A DNA stretch of 64,000 nucleotides, from NCBI GenBank assembly GCA_030323885.1, contig CM059186.1:175157047-175221046 (forward strand), read 5' to 3'. Made by a program: the position numbers and the translations under genes. Positions 42,495-53,003 of the stretch are shown here, piece by piece. The notes below the pieces were generated by a model. That model was not told the DNA's origin, searched no databases, and saw nothing but the letters and a program-made list of their open reading frames with translations. The DNA is from Branchipolynoe longqiensis. Taxonomy: Eukaryota > Annelida > Polychaeta > Phyllodocida > Polynoidae. Numbering within the stretch: the stretch's first letter is position 1; each line of letters starts with the position of its first letter.

Positions 42495-42842
42495 GCGCAG
42501 TGGCCTAATGGGTGGAGAACGAGCCTTGCGTGCGGAAGGTCGGGAGTTCTGTTCGCGGTCGAGTCAAACCAATGACCTATAAAACTGATACTTGTCGCTT
42601 CGACATTAATAGGATAGGGCAAAGACTGGTTAGCTCAGTGTCAGGATAGTGTGACTGAATGGGATATTGGGTCATGCTGGCAGTGGCCTGGGCTCCCATA
42701 GGGTTAGCACTATAATGTCACCATTAGTGCGCGCTGTCAAAAGTCGGTACCCGGGCTTTCTATCAACAAACTGTCTAATGGTGAAAACAAGTCTATTCAG
42801 ACTTATCCATGATAGGCAGTATAAATCTTCAAGAAAAAAAAA
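42495..42842 (+). mobile_element. Chimeric SINE: SINE-A head and body joined to SINE-D 3' end
   Basis: SINE-A runs from the head GGCGCAGTGGCCTAATGGG to GTCGGTACCCG (42751). It then switches to the SINE-D 3' end GCTTTCTATCAACAAACTGT through GGCAGTATAAATCTTCAAG and an A run. The usual SINE-A tail is absent. Confidence 0.75.
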
Positions 42843-43989
42843 GTACACATCCACATATTTGCTCACTGTGAGCAGCGCCGTGGTGGTAATTCCAAATGAC
42901 AGCTATCTACTCTCCCCACCCAGTTGACCTGAACAGAGGTCACGGAAGCTCAGGTCATTAATTGTCTTAGTTGGTCTTCAGAATACGGATATTATTAGTC
43001 ATTACACATAACAGGATACATAACTGGATTGAGTAGGTACTCTGGCTGGCCACAAAAGACCCACCGTTTATTCATCAAAATCACATTAATCAAAATCAAG
43101 TCAATAATCAAGGAATAATCAATACAACAATAATCACAAACAATCAAGCAATAATCAATACAACAATAATCAGAAACAAATCAAGTCCATTAATCATGCG
43201 AATCAATAGTCAATAGTAATCACAATCAATCAAAAGTTGAATCAAGTCAATAGAAGAAGTAACATAAAGCTAGAACTCGGGTTCGAATGGCCGATATACT
43301 GGAGAACCGTTGGGGGCTGGAGGCGTGCGCATGCATGTGACACATTCCAGCCCAGACTTGCCTCGGTCCGACTGGACGCTCGGAGGCTGGGGGTCCCGGG
43401 TTCGAGTCCGCCCCGCCGCGATTAACATTTAACAGGTTCCATCCAGAATATTGGTATAAATGCTTTATACTACACATTTTATGTTTAAGTTATGCTTGTC
43501 CCTCCATCAGGACTGAACCTGGGACCCAGCTACAACTTACGCGGTGAAAGGTGAGAAGGTGGTGAATACACATACACCATGATAGAGGAAGTCGTATTTT
43601 CCACATCAGAGGGATCCAGCATTGATTAGTTAAATTTGCATTTTCGAATCTTTGCATCATTTCTGAGATCAATATATCAGGTTGACTATTATAACCTACT
43701 ATTCATTATTCCCGAGTCATTTTGATGGAAAATGGCTAATTGTGGAGAAATTTGAGCTGAACAAACCCAAAACCATTTCGGCAAGCTTGTCAAAAGTATT
43801 GTTGTTGTGACTCAGATTCACATCTTGTGATGATCACGTGATGAGGAATGACCTACTAATGTCGAGGTAGTCTTGAATCTGATTAATGCCATACATGGTA
43901 CTGGGAATGAGGGTAGGACTAATAAGGCTGGTAGAGAATGAGGGTAGGAATAATACGGTCACAAGATTGACCTAATTGGTTAGTAGTTG
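42843..43989. other. Mostly unrecognised; one tRNA-like GC-rich block
   Basis: 43270-43430 is GC-rich with a B-box-like GGGTTCGAGTCC. It could be a decayed tRNA-derived repeat. ATCAATA-rich low complexity lies at 43070-43250. Confidence 0.4.
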
Positions 43990-44143
43990 CCCAAAGGGAT
44001 AGGGTCATAAATTCACTGATTATTCTGTATGTGCTGCCCTAAGGCCTTAGTTAATGCACCAATACCTAAGTTGGATATATAGAATCAAATGTAGTTAAGT
44101 GTTTTGGTTTTGAAAGAAAAATGTTTCATCGGACCATGCAACT
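43990..44143 (-). mobile_element. TTAA-type MITE end
   Basis: CACCAATACCTAAGTTGG, GTTAAGTGTTTTGGTTTTG and CATGCAACT-TTAA match the left end of the 50162 copy in reverse. The 44-bp array starts immediately after the TTAA. Confidence 0.65.
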
Positions 44144-44147
44144 TTAA

Positions 44148-45770
44148 AGAAAATCGCTGGGAGCCGGCTTGTCTATGCACCTACTAGTTAAAGAACATCA
44201 CTGGGAGCCAGCTTGTCTATGCACCTACTAGTTAAAGAACATCACTGGGAGCCAGCTTGTCTATGCACCTACTAGTTGAAGAGCATCACCAGGACCCAGC
44301 TAGTCTATGCACCTACTAGTTAAAGAACATCACTGGGACCCAGCTACGCTATGCACCTACTAGTTTAAGAGCATCACCAGGACCCAGCTAGTCTAGTAGT
44401 ACTAGTTAAAGAAGATTGCTAGGACCCAGCTACGCTATGCACCTACTAGTTGAAGAGCACCACCATGACCCAGCTAGTCTATGCACCTGGTAGTTAAAGA
44501 AGATCGCTGGGACTCAGCTTGTCTATGCACCTAGTAGTTAAAGAAGATCGCTGGGATCCAGCTTGTCTCTGTACCTACTAGTTAAAGAAGTTCACTTGGA
44601 CTCAATTTGTCTATGCATCTACTAATTAAGGAAGATCGCTGGTACTCAACTTGTCTATGCACCTATTAGTTAAAGAACATCATTGGGATCCAGCTACACT
44701 ATGCACCTACTAGTTATGGAAGATCTCTGGTATTCAGCTTGTCTATGCACCTACTAGTTAAAGAAGATCGCTTGGACCCAGCTTGTCTATGCACCTACAA
44801 GTTAAGGAAGATCGCTGGTACTCAGCTTGTCTATGCAACTACTAGGTAAAGAAGATCGCTGGGACCCAGCTTGTCTATGCACCTACTAGGTAAAGAAGAT
44901 CGCTGGGACCCAGCTTGTCTATGCACCTACTAGGTAAAGAAGATCGCTTGGACCCAGCTTGTCTATGCACCTACTACTAGTTAAGGAAGATCGCTGGGAC
45001 TCAGCTGTCTATGCACCTACTAGTTAAAGAAGATCGCTGGCAACCAGCTTGTCTATGCACCTACTAGTTAAAGAAGATCGCTGGGACCCAGCTACGCTAT
45101 GGATGTACTCGTTAAAGATCTACTCAGCTTGTGTATGCACCTCCTAGTTAAGGAAGATCGCTGGGACAAACTTGTCTGCACTAAGATTAATTAAAGAACA
45201 TTACCGGGACCCAGCTACTCTATGCACATACAAGTTAAAGAACATCGCTGGGACCCAGCTTGTCTATGCACCTACTAGTTAAAGAGCATCACCAGGACCG
45301 AGCTAGTCTATGCACCTACTAGCTAAAGAAGATCGCTGGGACCAGGTTGTCTATGCACCTACTAGTTAAGGAAGATCGCTGGGACCCAACTTATTTATGC
45401 ACCTATGAGTTGAGGAAGATTGCTGGGACCCAGCTTATCTATGCACCTAATAGTTAAAGACGATCACTGGGATCCAGCTACGCTATGCACCTACTAGTTA
45501 AAGAAGATCACTTGGACCCAGCTTGTCTAATCACCTACTAGTTAAAGAAGATTGTTGGGACCCAGCTTGTGTATGCACCTACTAGTTAAAGAAGATCTCT
45601 GGACCCCAGCCTGTCTATGCACCTGCTAGTTAAAGAACATCACCAAGACCCAGCACAGAATAGTAAAAGAACATCACCAGGACCCAGCTTGTCTATGCAC
45701 TGATTAGTTCAAGATCGCTGGGAATCATCCATGTTTGTCTGCACACAGGTTAGTTAAAGAAGACTCTGTG
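44148..45770 (+). repeat. 44-bp minisatellite, about 36 units
   Basis: Unit words: AAAGAAGATCGCTGGGACCC, AGCTTGTCTATGCACC and TACTAGTT. Most units keep the odd palindrome GCTGGGACCCAGC. Units diverge and deviate by small indels. The last units near 45.6-45.77 kb are irregular (CAGCACAGAATAGTAAAAG). Confidence 0.92.
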
Positions 45771-45884
45771 TTCACACAGAGTCAGCTGGAAGCCGCTGTT
45801 CACTTCACCGCGCATCATTCTGCTGGTGTACTATGCCGGCCCGGTGCCCGACCAGGTCCGATCCATGCCCACCTGTGTACACTA

Positions 45885-46074
45885 CAGTAAAACTTCTCCA
45901 ACCGATAACCTCCACAGATGGACTACTCCCCTATATTGATTGCTTTATTTGGGTCCCAAACGATCACCCATTGTAACAATTAAAAAAACTCCCTAAACCG
46001 ACCACCTCCCTAAATCATAAAATTGACCATTTAAAGTCGGTCCCATGGTCGGTCGATTTAGAGAGGTTTTACTG
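45885..46074. mobile_element. MITE, CAGTAAAACC family, copy 5
   Basis: CAGTAAAACTTCTCCAACCG left, AGAGAGGTTTTACTG right, TA flanks. Confidence 0.85.
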
Positions 46075-46762
46075 TATATCCCCTTTCCTCCTATCGATCC
46101 TTCACCATCACTCCAACCCCCCCCCCCTCCACACACACACACACACATGCAATCATCCCCCCCCCCCAACCCCCAACCCACACATCCACCGCCCAGAAAA
46201 CAATCAACCAATAGAAACAACGGCCGCGTGACTGGCAGCGGCGCCCGGCAATCAGGCTTCGGGGAAGTAAGCCAAGGCCAAACGCAATCCCGCTGGCCGC
46301 CTGGCGGCATTCCAAGTCCACGGGGCGATTAGCCCCTTGACGGAACGCGCCCGGGGCGGGGTAGGGGGAGGAGGCGGTGGGGGTGGTGGGGGTTGGGGGT
46401 TGGGGGCAAGGTGGGGTTGGCATGGGAGGCTGGTAGATTCAAATGAAGGTAAGTGAGGGTTGTGCGTGGAGGTCGGTGAGTGGGGTGAGGCACCCCAGCA
46501 ACCGAACGAAAGCAGCATCGACAGTAGGGTAGGTGGGTGAAAGGGATGGATGCTGGAGGAAGGAGGTAAGTGGGGTAGACCGCGATGCTTGCACGTGGAG
46601 GAGCAGGAGCAGGAGTTTGATTGTTGCTGGTGTAGTAGAGGTTGCAGGAGGAGTTTTGCACGCTTAGCGGCTGGCTGGTGGGTGAATGCTTCTCTGCATG
46701 TATCCCACACGCGCCTCAAGCAACGCGCCACGCCGGGCGCCATCACAACACCGTCGTCGATT
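46075..46762. other. C-rich tract then GC-rich unique-looking DNA
   Basis: Poly-C/CA runs at 46118-46175. From about 46200 the sequence is CpG-rich and contains CCAATAG and ATCAGGC words. No homologous repeat is seen. Could be a promoter-proximal region of the TATA candidate at 47020. Confidence 0.35.
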
Positions 46763-46992
46763 ACCGGAAGTGGAGTATGAAAACCGGAAGTGGAATAGAC
46801 AAACCGGAAGTGTAATAGGAAAACGAGAATTGGAGAAAGCAAATGGAAAGTAGAATAGACAAACTGGAAGTGGAGTAGACAGACCGGAAGTGGAGTCGGT
46901 AAACCGGAAGTGGAGTAGGCAAATCGGAAGTGGAGTAGACAAACCGGAAGTGGAGTAGGCAAAACCGGAATTGGATCAGACAAACGGGAAGC
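46763..46992 (+). promoter_or_regulatory. 20-bp tandem array of ETS-like sites
   Basis: Twelve units at 20-bp spacing (one 21-bp step), consensus ACCGGAAGTGGAGTAGACAA. Six units keep ACCGGAAGTG exactly, the high-affinity ETS/GABP-type word, and two more differ by one base in it. The array ends 28 bp before a TATA box. Confidence 0.6.
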
Positions 46993-47019
46993 TTTCGACG
47001 AGTAGCACATTAGTGAGAG

Positions 47020-47027
47020 TATATAAA
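47020..47027 (+). promoter_or_regulatory. TATA box candidate
   Basis: TATATAAA in the context GTGAGAGTATATAAACCGG. Downstream, ATG at about 47071 opens only a seven-codon frame. GCCTGCCTACACCACTTG follows, resembling the LTR R/U5 end at 62.38 kb (GCCTGCCTACACA). This may therefore be an LTR promoter. Confidence 0.4.
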
Positions 47028-47619
47028 CCGGATGATGTGAGGTCGCCACTTCCCTCCTCTGGATCTGACAATGGCCTGCCTACACCACTTGAAGTAATTG
47101 TCGCCTTCTGGTGGTGAACTGGGTGCACATTAGCTGCTGACACTCGGTTGCATAGTCCGCCAAGGCTGCTGGGGTTGTTGGGTTGCACGCCACAGTTCGG
47201 GGCGGGGCGGGGTAGGAGGAGTGGCGTGGAATTACAATAACAAAGCCCGCTCCAGTAGCCATGGAACTGGCCTCAAGGACAGTGTGCTGGCGTCCGTGGC
47301 ACAGCAACTTCCGGTGAGTGGGTTGCACAAGGACCTTGCGCAGAGGTCGCTGCGAGCGGGCAGGACGGGGCATGCGCCCCCTCAATCCTGTGGTCAGAGC
47401 ACCCGACCTCATGCTGCAGCCAAAGAAAGCTATCTACCGGGGCTCCATCAAGTCAGGAGCCTCCAGGAGGAAGACGGTAATCCACAACTAAATAGCTTTT
47501 TGGTTATTGTGTCATTTGCCTCCTATTTGGTTAATTTGACATTTTGTTCTGCTTTTCTTTGTGTGTATATGAACGATTTCTCTTGGAAACTATAAGGCGA
47601 ACATAGTAGTACATCAAAG
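47028..47619 (+). other. Possible transcript start region or LTR downstream part
   Basis: GC-rich. A donor-like CCG|GTGAGTGG lies at 47311-47320 after about 30 open codons lacking an ATG. Open frames also exist on the minus strand. I cannot assign a gene. Confidence 0.3.
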
Positions 47620-47890
47620 GTTTGAGTGTTTACATCCTGGCAACATATAAGGTCATATAAGGACGGGTATTGACAGTGACAGTGCACACTCATGTGACAG
47701 TGCACACTCATGATCACTTTAATGTGCTGCCCGTTGGGAAACCTGGCCGCTGACTCCATGACCCAATTTCCCATTCAGTCACATTACACTAATACTGAGC
47801 TAACCAGGCCTTGCCCTATCCTAGTAATGTCAAGCACCAGGCTAGATAGTGACAAGAATTACTTTTATAAGTCATTGGTTTGACTCGACA
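47620..47890 (-). mobile_element. SINE-A, head missing
   Basis: TTTACATCCTGGCAACATA to TAAGTCATTGGTTTGACTCG. A short CTCATGTGACAGTGCACA duplication lies inside. Confidence 0.85.
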
Positions 47891-48654
47891 CTATTATGTA
47901 TGTATGAAATTCACCGTACAGAGATCTGAGATAAAGATTTAGATTAGTTTATTCTTATCTTTATTTTTACAGTCAGATGTTAAACCGGGCACTTGCGACA
48001 ATTGTGATATCTTGCACATACATTCAATGAACACGAAAATTGGGAAATAACCACTTTGTATTTTGATAGTAGTAACCCCCCTTAGCCTTATGTGTGGGTG
48101 GGGCATTTGGGGGCGGCGGGTGCGGTGAATAGTGGGAGAATCTTCCCTACATGCGCAATGTTCGCACATTAACTGTTCCCTTTAGGTTGTGTGCTTATTC
48201 TCACAACTCTCTCCCTCTGTCTCTCTCTCTCTCTATATATATATATTCATATATATTGGTGTGGGTAGCTACCCACTAATATTATACCGCAGGACTTTTT
48301 CTGCTCTACCTCAAATTATATGTTGTGTCTTGGGACTGAAGAGAAGGAACAGACAATATAAACCGTATTTAACATAAATCCACATTGTGTAGCCATGTGT
48401 CGCAAGTATCAGTGCAATACATTGGTTTACTGTATTCATCATTGTACAGCCTTTAACTTAATGTCAGTGTCGGTATTACCAACATGATAGGAACACGAAT
48501 ATAATCACAATATCTGGCAATGTCATATTCATTGGAAAATGTCAACACTTTAGCAGGTGCATTATTGTCCACGTCAGACTGGTGTGAAATTTCACTTTAC
48601 ATGTGCAGTAATCGGAGACTAATAATAATATATTGAAAGTCATATTAGTAACCA
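47891..48654. other. No gene recognised
   Basis: Unique-looking sequence with a CTCT/TA microsatellite at 48210-48250. Confidence 0.5.
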
Positions 48655-48962
48655 CCCAGCCAACATGCCCTGGTGGGCCCTACATGGGTTGTCAATGGGC
48701 GAGCTGGGCACAGCTGGGCAGGGGCTCCAGGTGGGCTCTGAAGTGGGCATGAGATGGGCCCCACATGGGCTAGATTCCCAGCTTTAAAAAAAAAAATCAT
48801 ATTTTCTCTAAGATATAGTGAACATATTCAATAACTGAGATAGGAACACCTGGGCTAGGCCCAGGTGGGGCCCACTTGGAGCCTCTGGCCAAATTTAGCT
48901 GGACCCCAGATGGGCTGCCCATGTGGGGCCCACCCAGGGCCCAGCTGGGAATGCTGGCTGGG
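48655..48962. mobile_element. Palindromic word-repeat element E7
   Basis: CCCAGCCAACATGCCC at the left pairs with GGGAATGCTGGCTGGG at the right. The two outer thirds are packed with TGGGC, GGGCCC and CACATGGG words, separated by an AT-rich centre with an A run. Confidence 0.65.
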
Positions 48963-49430
48963 CATGTTCATTAATTTGTTTCATCAATTTACAAAACATA
49001 AATATACAAAGGTGGTTGTACATCGCTGAAGACGTGTCGGGTTCCTTATGCATGAATCGGGAGTCTGGGCACCTCATATTTGATATTTGATATTTGATAT
49101 TTGATTGCTGTCATCTGAATTAGGAATCCCAAACCCTAAGCAATTATTCTATTATTCTATCAATTATCGCGTATGGTACGGCTGTCTTAACAGATGTGAT
49201 GAGGACTGTTACCTGCAATCTATTCTTCATGTTCGGTGCACTGTTCCATAGCAACAGTGTTTTATCACCAATTGGACTTCTAATTGACATGAATTGACAA
49301 TTCAAATCAACCGCACGGTCCTTTAAGGTCGGAAACGCCCAAATGTGTCCTCAAGTTTCACGTATTTAAAGTCCAGGAGCACCTGAATGTGTCATATCCT
49401 ATCTCATAACTAGTAATATACTAAGGAGGC
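48963..49430. other. No gene recognised
   Basis: Contains a short ATTTGAT tandem (49080-49105). Otherwise unique-looking. Confidence 0.5.
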
Positions 49431-49881
49431 TTAAGCTAAGATTCCATATATGCGGTATGCGGTATGCGATTGCGAATGCGAACACGGCAAAAAATCGAAA
49501 GGCATGTAAAGGCATAGTAGTGCTCCCATACGTCCAAATGCAAATGTGAACGCGAATGCGAATGCAAATGCAAATGCAAAGGCGAATGCGAATACGGCAA
49601 ATGGATCGACCCATGGACCGATTGGTGTGAATGCGAATGCGAATACTGCTGCCTTTCCCATAGAAAACAATAGTAACTTTGATCTTCCTTCACAAATTTG
49701 GAGCAAAAATACCCCAAAATGCCCTGGGTATCTTTTTTGGTGTGTTTGTTTGTTTAACGACGCCTTAGAACAAAAAGTAAACACCGGCTATTGGGGGTTA
49801 GCATATATCTATGCCGCATATACCACATTTGCATTCGCATGCCGCATACCGCATACCATGTATATGGAATCTTAGCTTTAA
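49431..49881. mobile_element. Palindromic word-repeat element E6, intact copy b
   Basis: TTAAGCTAAGATTCCATATA at the left and TATATGGAATCTTAGCTTTA at the right, compatible with a TTAA-type target. The interior is made of GCGAATGC, GCGGTATGCGG and AAATGCAAATGC words. Confidence 0.78.
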
Positions 49882-50161
49882 TTTGGTATCATTTGAAAGA
49901 GTGGGGGGAGACAATTTGGGCAGGACTCCATGGAGTTAACAGTTGAAATCTCTTTAGAGCTGATAGGGTTAAAGCAGTCTGGTAATTTTGTTCAAGTGAC
50001 GCGTCGGCCCATTGTGCACTCATGCATGACTCAGGTGGACTAGATCGGATTATTGAAAGAACCCTTCATTTGTTGGGATTTTCTATCATAGCAGTATTAG
50101 TCCATATCAGGATTGCTAGCGCCTTTTTAATACTCCGCACACGTAACCAGTACTCACTTAA

Positions 50162-50499
50162 AGTTGCATAATCTGATGAAAACATCAAATTTACAAAACA
50201 AAAACACTTATCTAGATTTTATTCTACATATTCAACTTAGATACTGGTGCACCTATTAAGCATTTGTTGCTGCATAGAAGGTCGTAATAAGTCAATTTAA
50301 TAGAACCTGTTACTACGTCAGTCAGACTTTTGGCATGCTTGCCAACATTAATTTGGCATGGTTTGACGTCAAATATCTCCCAAGTTAGCCATTTAAAATA
50401 AAAGTTACTTCAACCTAAATTTAAGTAGATTACAATGATCAGCATAATGTATTTATCTCAGAAAATGGGAGACACTCAAAAGCATCGGACTATGCAACT
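50162..50499 (+). mobile_element. TTAA-type MITE, intact
   Basis: AGTTGCATAATC...GACTATGCAACT, flanked on both sides by TTAA (50158-50161, 50500-50503). Best reference copy of the family. Confidence 0.85.
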
Positions 50500-50504
50500 T
50501 TAAT

Positions 50505-50616
50505 AGCGCTGCCCCACCGGGTCACCGGGTCACCGGGTCACCGGGTCACCATGATCCACTGTCTCACTCGGTTCCATTATTCGGACAATGACCCAGCCAA
50601 TCCTTGGCCTATCCCA
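50505..50616 (-). mobile_element. SINE-A fragment with 10-bp tandem
   Basis: ACCGGGTCACC-type units are repeated about four times at 50516-50550, followed by a diverged ACTGTCTCACTCGGTTCCAT and CCAATCCTTGGCCTATCCC. Confidence 0.65.
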
Positions 50617-51002
50617 GGCAACATTTTGCACAAGGAAAGGTCCCAGTCGAATACGTCCATTTTTTATCCATAGAGGACTCCGCTCTGGTGATAGAATACC
50701 ATGCAGTGGGACTGGAGAACAATTTCCTAAACCTCTACTAGATACCACAAGGAAGGGAACGGTGGTACTGAGAACTGAGTCATCAGCGGTTATTGTTAAT
50801 GTTAAGATGCCAAAGACATCTGCTGCATAAGTTCTATTGCCGGCAGCAATTGCCGCCAAAGTAACACAGCTGGCACCAGCTGCTGTTTCTGCTGGAATTA
50901 CTATGCCAGCTGCTGTCCCGCCTATATTTGTTTGTTATGGAAAGTGCCTGAGAACGGCTTGCTGGATCGGGCACTATATAAATGTTGTATTATTATTATT
51001 AA
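50617..51002 (+). repeat. Unclassified retroelement 3' end
   Basis: The end GGCACTATATAAATGTTGTA followed by TTATTATTATT (50965-51002) is a common invertebrate LINE/SINE 3' end with a microsatellite tail. The upstream 300 bp is unrecognised. It has a minus-strand open frame of about 135 codons without a start. Confidence 0.4.
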
Positions 51003-51106
51003 CATGACCAACACACCTTTACTACATCACACTTGTCCTGATCAAATTTGATTAATCACTTGAAACAACATTGCTTAAGAAGTTCTCTTAACATTCTTAA
51101 CATCAC

Positions 51107-51583
51107 CTACTAGTTAAAGAAGATTGTTGGGACTCAGCTTGTCTATGCACCTACTAGTTAAAGAAGATCTCTGGACCCCAGCCTGTCTATGCACCTGCTA
51201 GTTAAAGAAGATTGCTGGGACCCAGCTTATCTATGCACCTACTAGTTAAAGAAGATCGTTGGGACCCAGATTGTCTAATCACCTACTAGTGAAAGAAGAT
51301 TGTTGGGACCCAGCTTGTCTATGCACCTACTAGTTAAAGAAGATCGCTGGACCCCAGCCTGTCTATGCACCTGCTAGTTAAAGAACATCACCGAGACCCA
51401 GCACAGAATAGTAAAAGAACATCACTGGGACCCAGCTTGTCTATGCACAGATTAATTCAAGATTGCTGGGAATCATCCATGTTTGTCTGCACACAGTTTA
51501 GTTAAAGAAGATCGCCAGGACCCAGTATGACCCTGTCTGCACACAGATTAATTAAAGAACATCACCAGGACCATGATGAAGGT
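51107..51583 (+). repeat. Second copy of the 44-bp minisatellite end plus MITE remnant
   Basis: About ten units ending in the same irregular units as 45.60-45.77 kb (CAGCACAGAATAGTAAAAG, CATCCATGTTTGTCTGCAC). They are followed by the last bases of a CAGTAAAACC MITE (GGTTTTACTGTATATCCCCT). CACTTGAAACAACAT flanks the block on both sides (51057 and 51638). Confidence 0.85.
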
Positions 51584-51957
51584 TTTACTGTATATCCCCT
51601 CAGCTAAGGAAGGCTGAAAGAAAGGCACTTTACTCACTTGAAACAACATATTCCATTAGATCTATATCTTGAAACCAAGCTATTCTCTTAAAGTTAGCTA
51701 AGGTCCATCCAAGGTCACTCCAGTCAAACTGTGACCGTGACTGTCCTTCAGATGTTCGCAGTAGTCATAAAAGTAATGTGACAGTTTATATTCCTAGAAT
51801 ATAAATATTTGTTAAAATACTCCAATTATCATGTGCAATGCAACGGTTAATATTGCTAGAAGTGTAATATTTTGCTCAAATACTTTGAACATTCATATGC
51901 TATGCCATAATGAATAGTCCTATCATGTTAATCTTTTGTTAAAATCATCCACCAGAG
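51584..51957. other. No gene recognised
   Basis: AT-rich unique-looking DNA. Confidence 0.5.
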
Positions 51958-52300
51958 GGGATGGCCGAATGAGTTAGAGCGTCCGTCTCCCATGCTGGTA
52001 GATCGTGGGGTCATGGGTTTGAACCCTGGTCGAGTCAAACCAATGACTTAAAAATTTATACTTGTTGCTTCCTAGCCAGCCGCTCGGCATTATTAGGACA
52101 GGGCAAGGACTGGTGTGCTCAGTGTCAGGATAATGTGACTGAGTGGGATACCAGGTCATGGGGCTGGTGGCCTGGTTTCCCAGTGGGACAGCACTATAAA
52201 ATCGCCATGAGTGCGCACTGTCACAAGTCGGTACCCATCCTGATATGACCTCAGATGTTGCTAGGATGTAAAACAACAACAAACAAAACCAAAACAAACA
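51958..52300 (+). mobile_element. SINE-A, full length
   Basis: GAGGGGATGGCCGAATGAGT to CTAGGATGTAAAACAACAAC and an A/C-rich tail. Confidence 0.9.
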
Positions 52301-52733
52301 AAATCTTTTGTTAAACTACTGCGAATATTCATGTGCAATAATCTAGTTTATATTTCTATAATTTTATTATTTTGCTAAAATACTGTGAATTTTCATGTAA
52401 AAATGACATGCAAAAATCACGTGATCGATTAACACCATACACCATGCAATTCAGCGATAGATGTAAGTAAGTATTTGCTTTGACTCGGCCCGGGATCAAA
52501 CCCACCACCTTCAGCACATGAAATGGCCGCCGCACTCAGGTAAACACTCCTGAGTGCGGGACCAGACCAAACCAGTATCACAGCTGTCCAGCATTGAAAA
52601 CAAGCACCCTCACAGGACCTTATACATTATGGGCAGAATAAAAAATTGTCATAACATTTTTTTTTTAAATCCAGTCCGGTGGTTGGCCACAACCAGAATG
52701 AGACCAGGTCCTTGCCTAGCTCGGCTCAGTTAA

Positions 52734-52945
52734 AGTTGCATAGTTTTGAGTTTCTGCCATTTTTTAAAGATTTAATATAGAAGGTTGGTTATTTTAAGTT
52801 ACCTTACTTCAGTTTGAAGTAACCTTTATAGTAAATGCTTAATTTTAGAAATATTTGAAGTGAAACTAATTTTGGCAAGCACATAACAATTCTGACTCCA
52901 CAAGCAGGTTGACTTCATCAGCAACAGGTTCTATTAAATTAAAGA
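52734..52945 (-). mobile_element. TTAA-type MITE, truncated
   Basis: TTAA-AGTTGCATAGTTTTGAG is the inverted right end. CAACAGGTTCTATTAAATTAA matches the interior of the other copies. Confidence 0.65.
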
Positions 52946-53003
52946 AGTATTCATATATCTGCATTGTGGCAACAAATACATGATAAGTGAACCAGAACCT
53001 AAA

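Noticed and set aside
44148..45770. CRISPR array
   Set aside because: Repeats of 44 bp are contiguous with no unique spacers, no cas genes are present, and the sequence is eukaryotic. It is a minisatellite.
46252..47049. 265-codon minus-strand gene
   Set aside because: Its central part is the translation of the 20-bp ETS-like array and the rest is Pro-rich from a C-rich tract.
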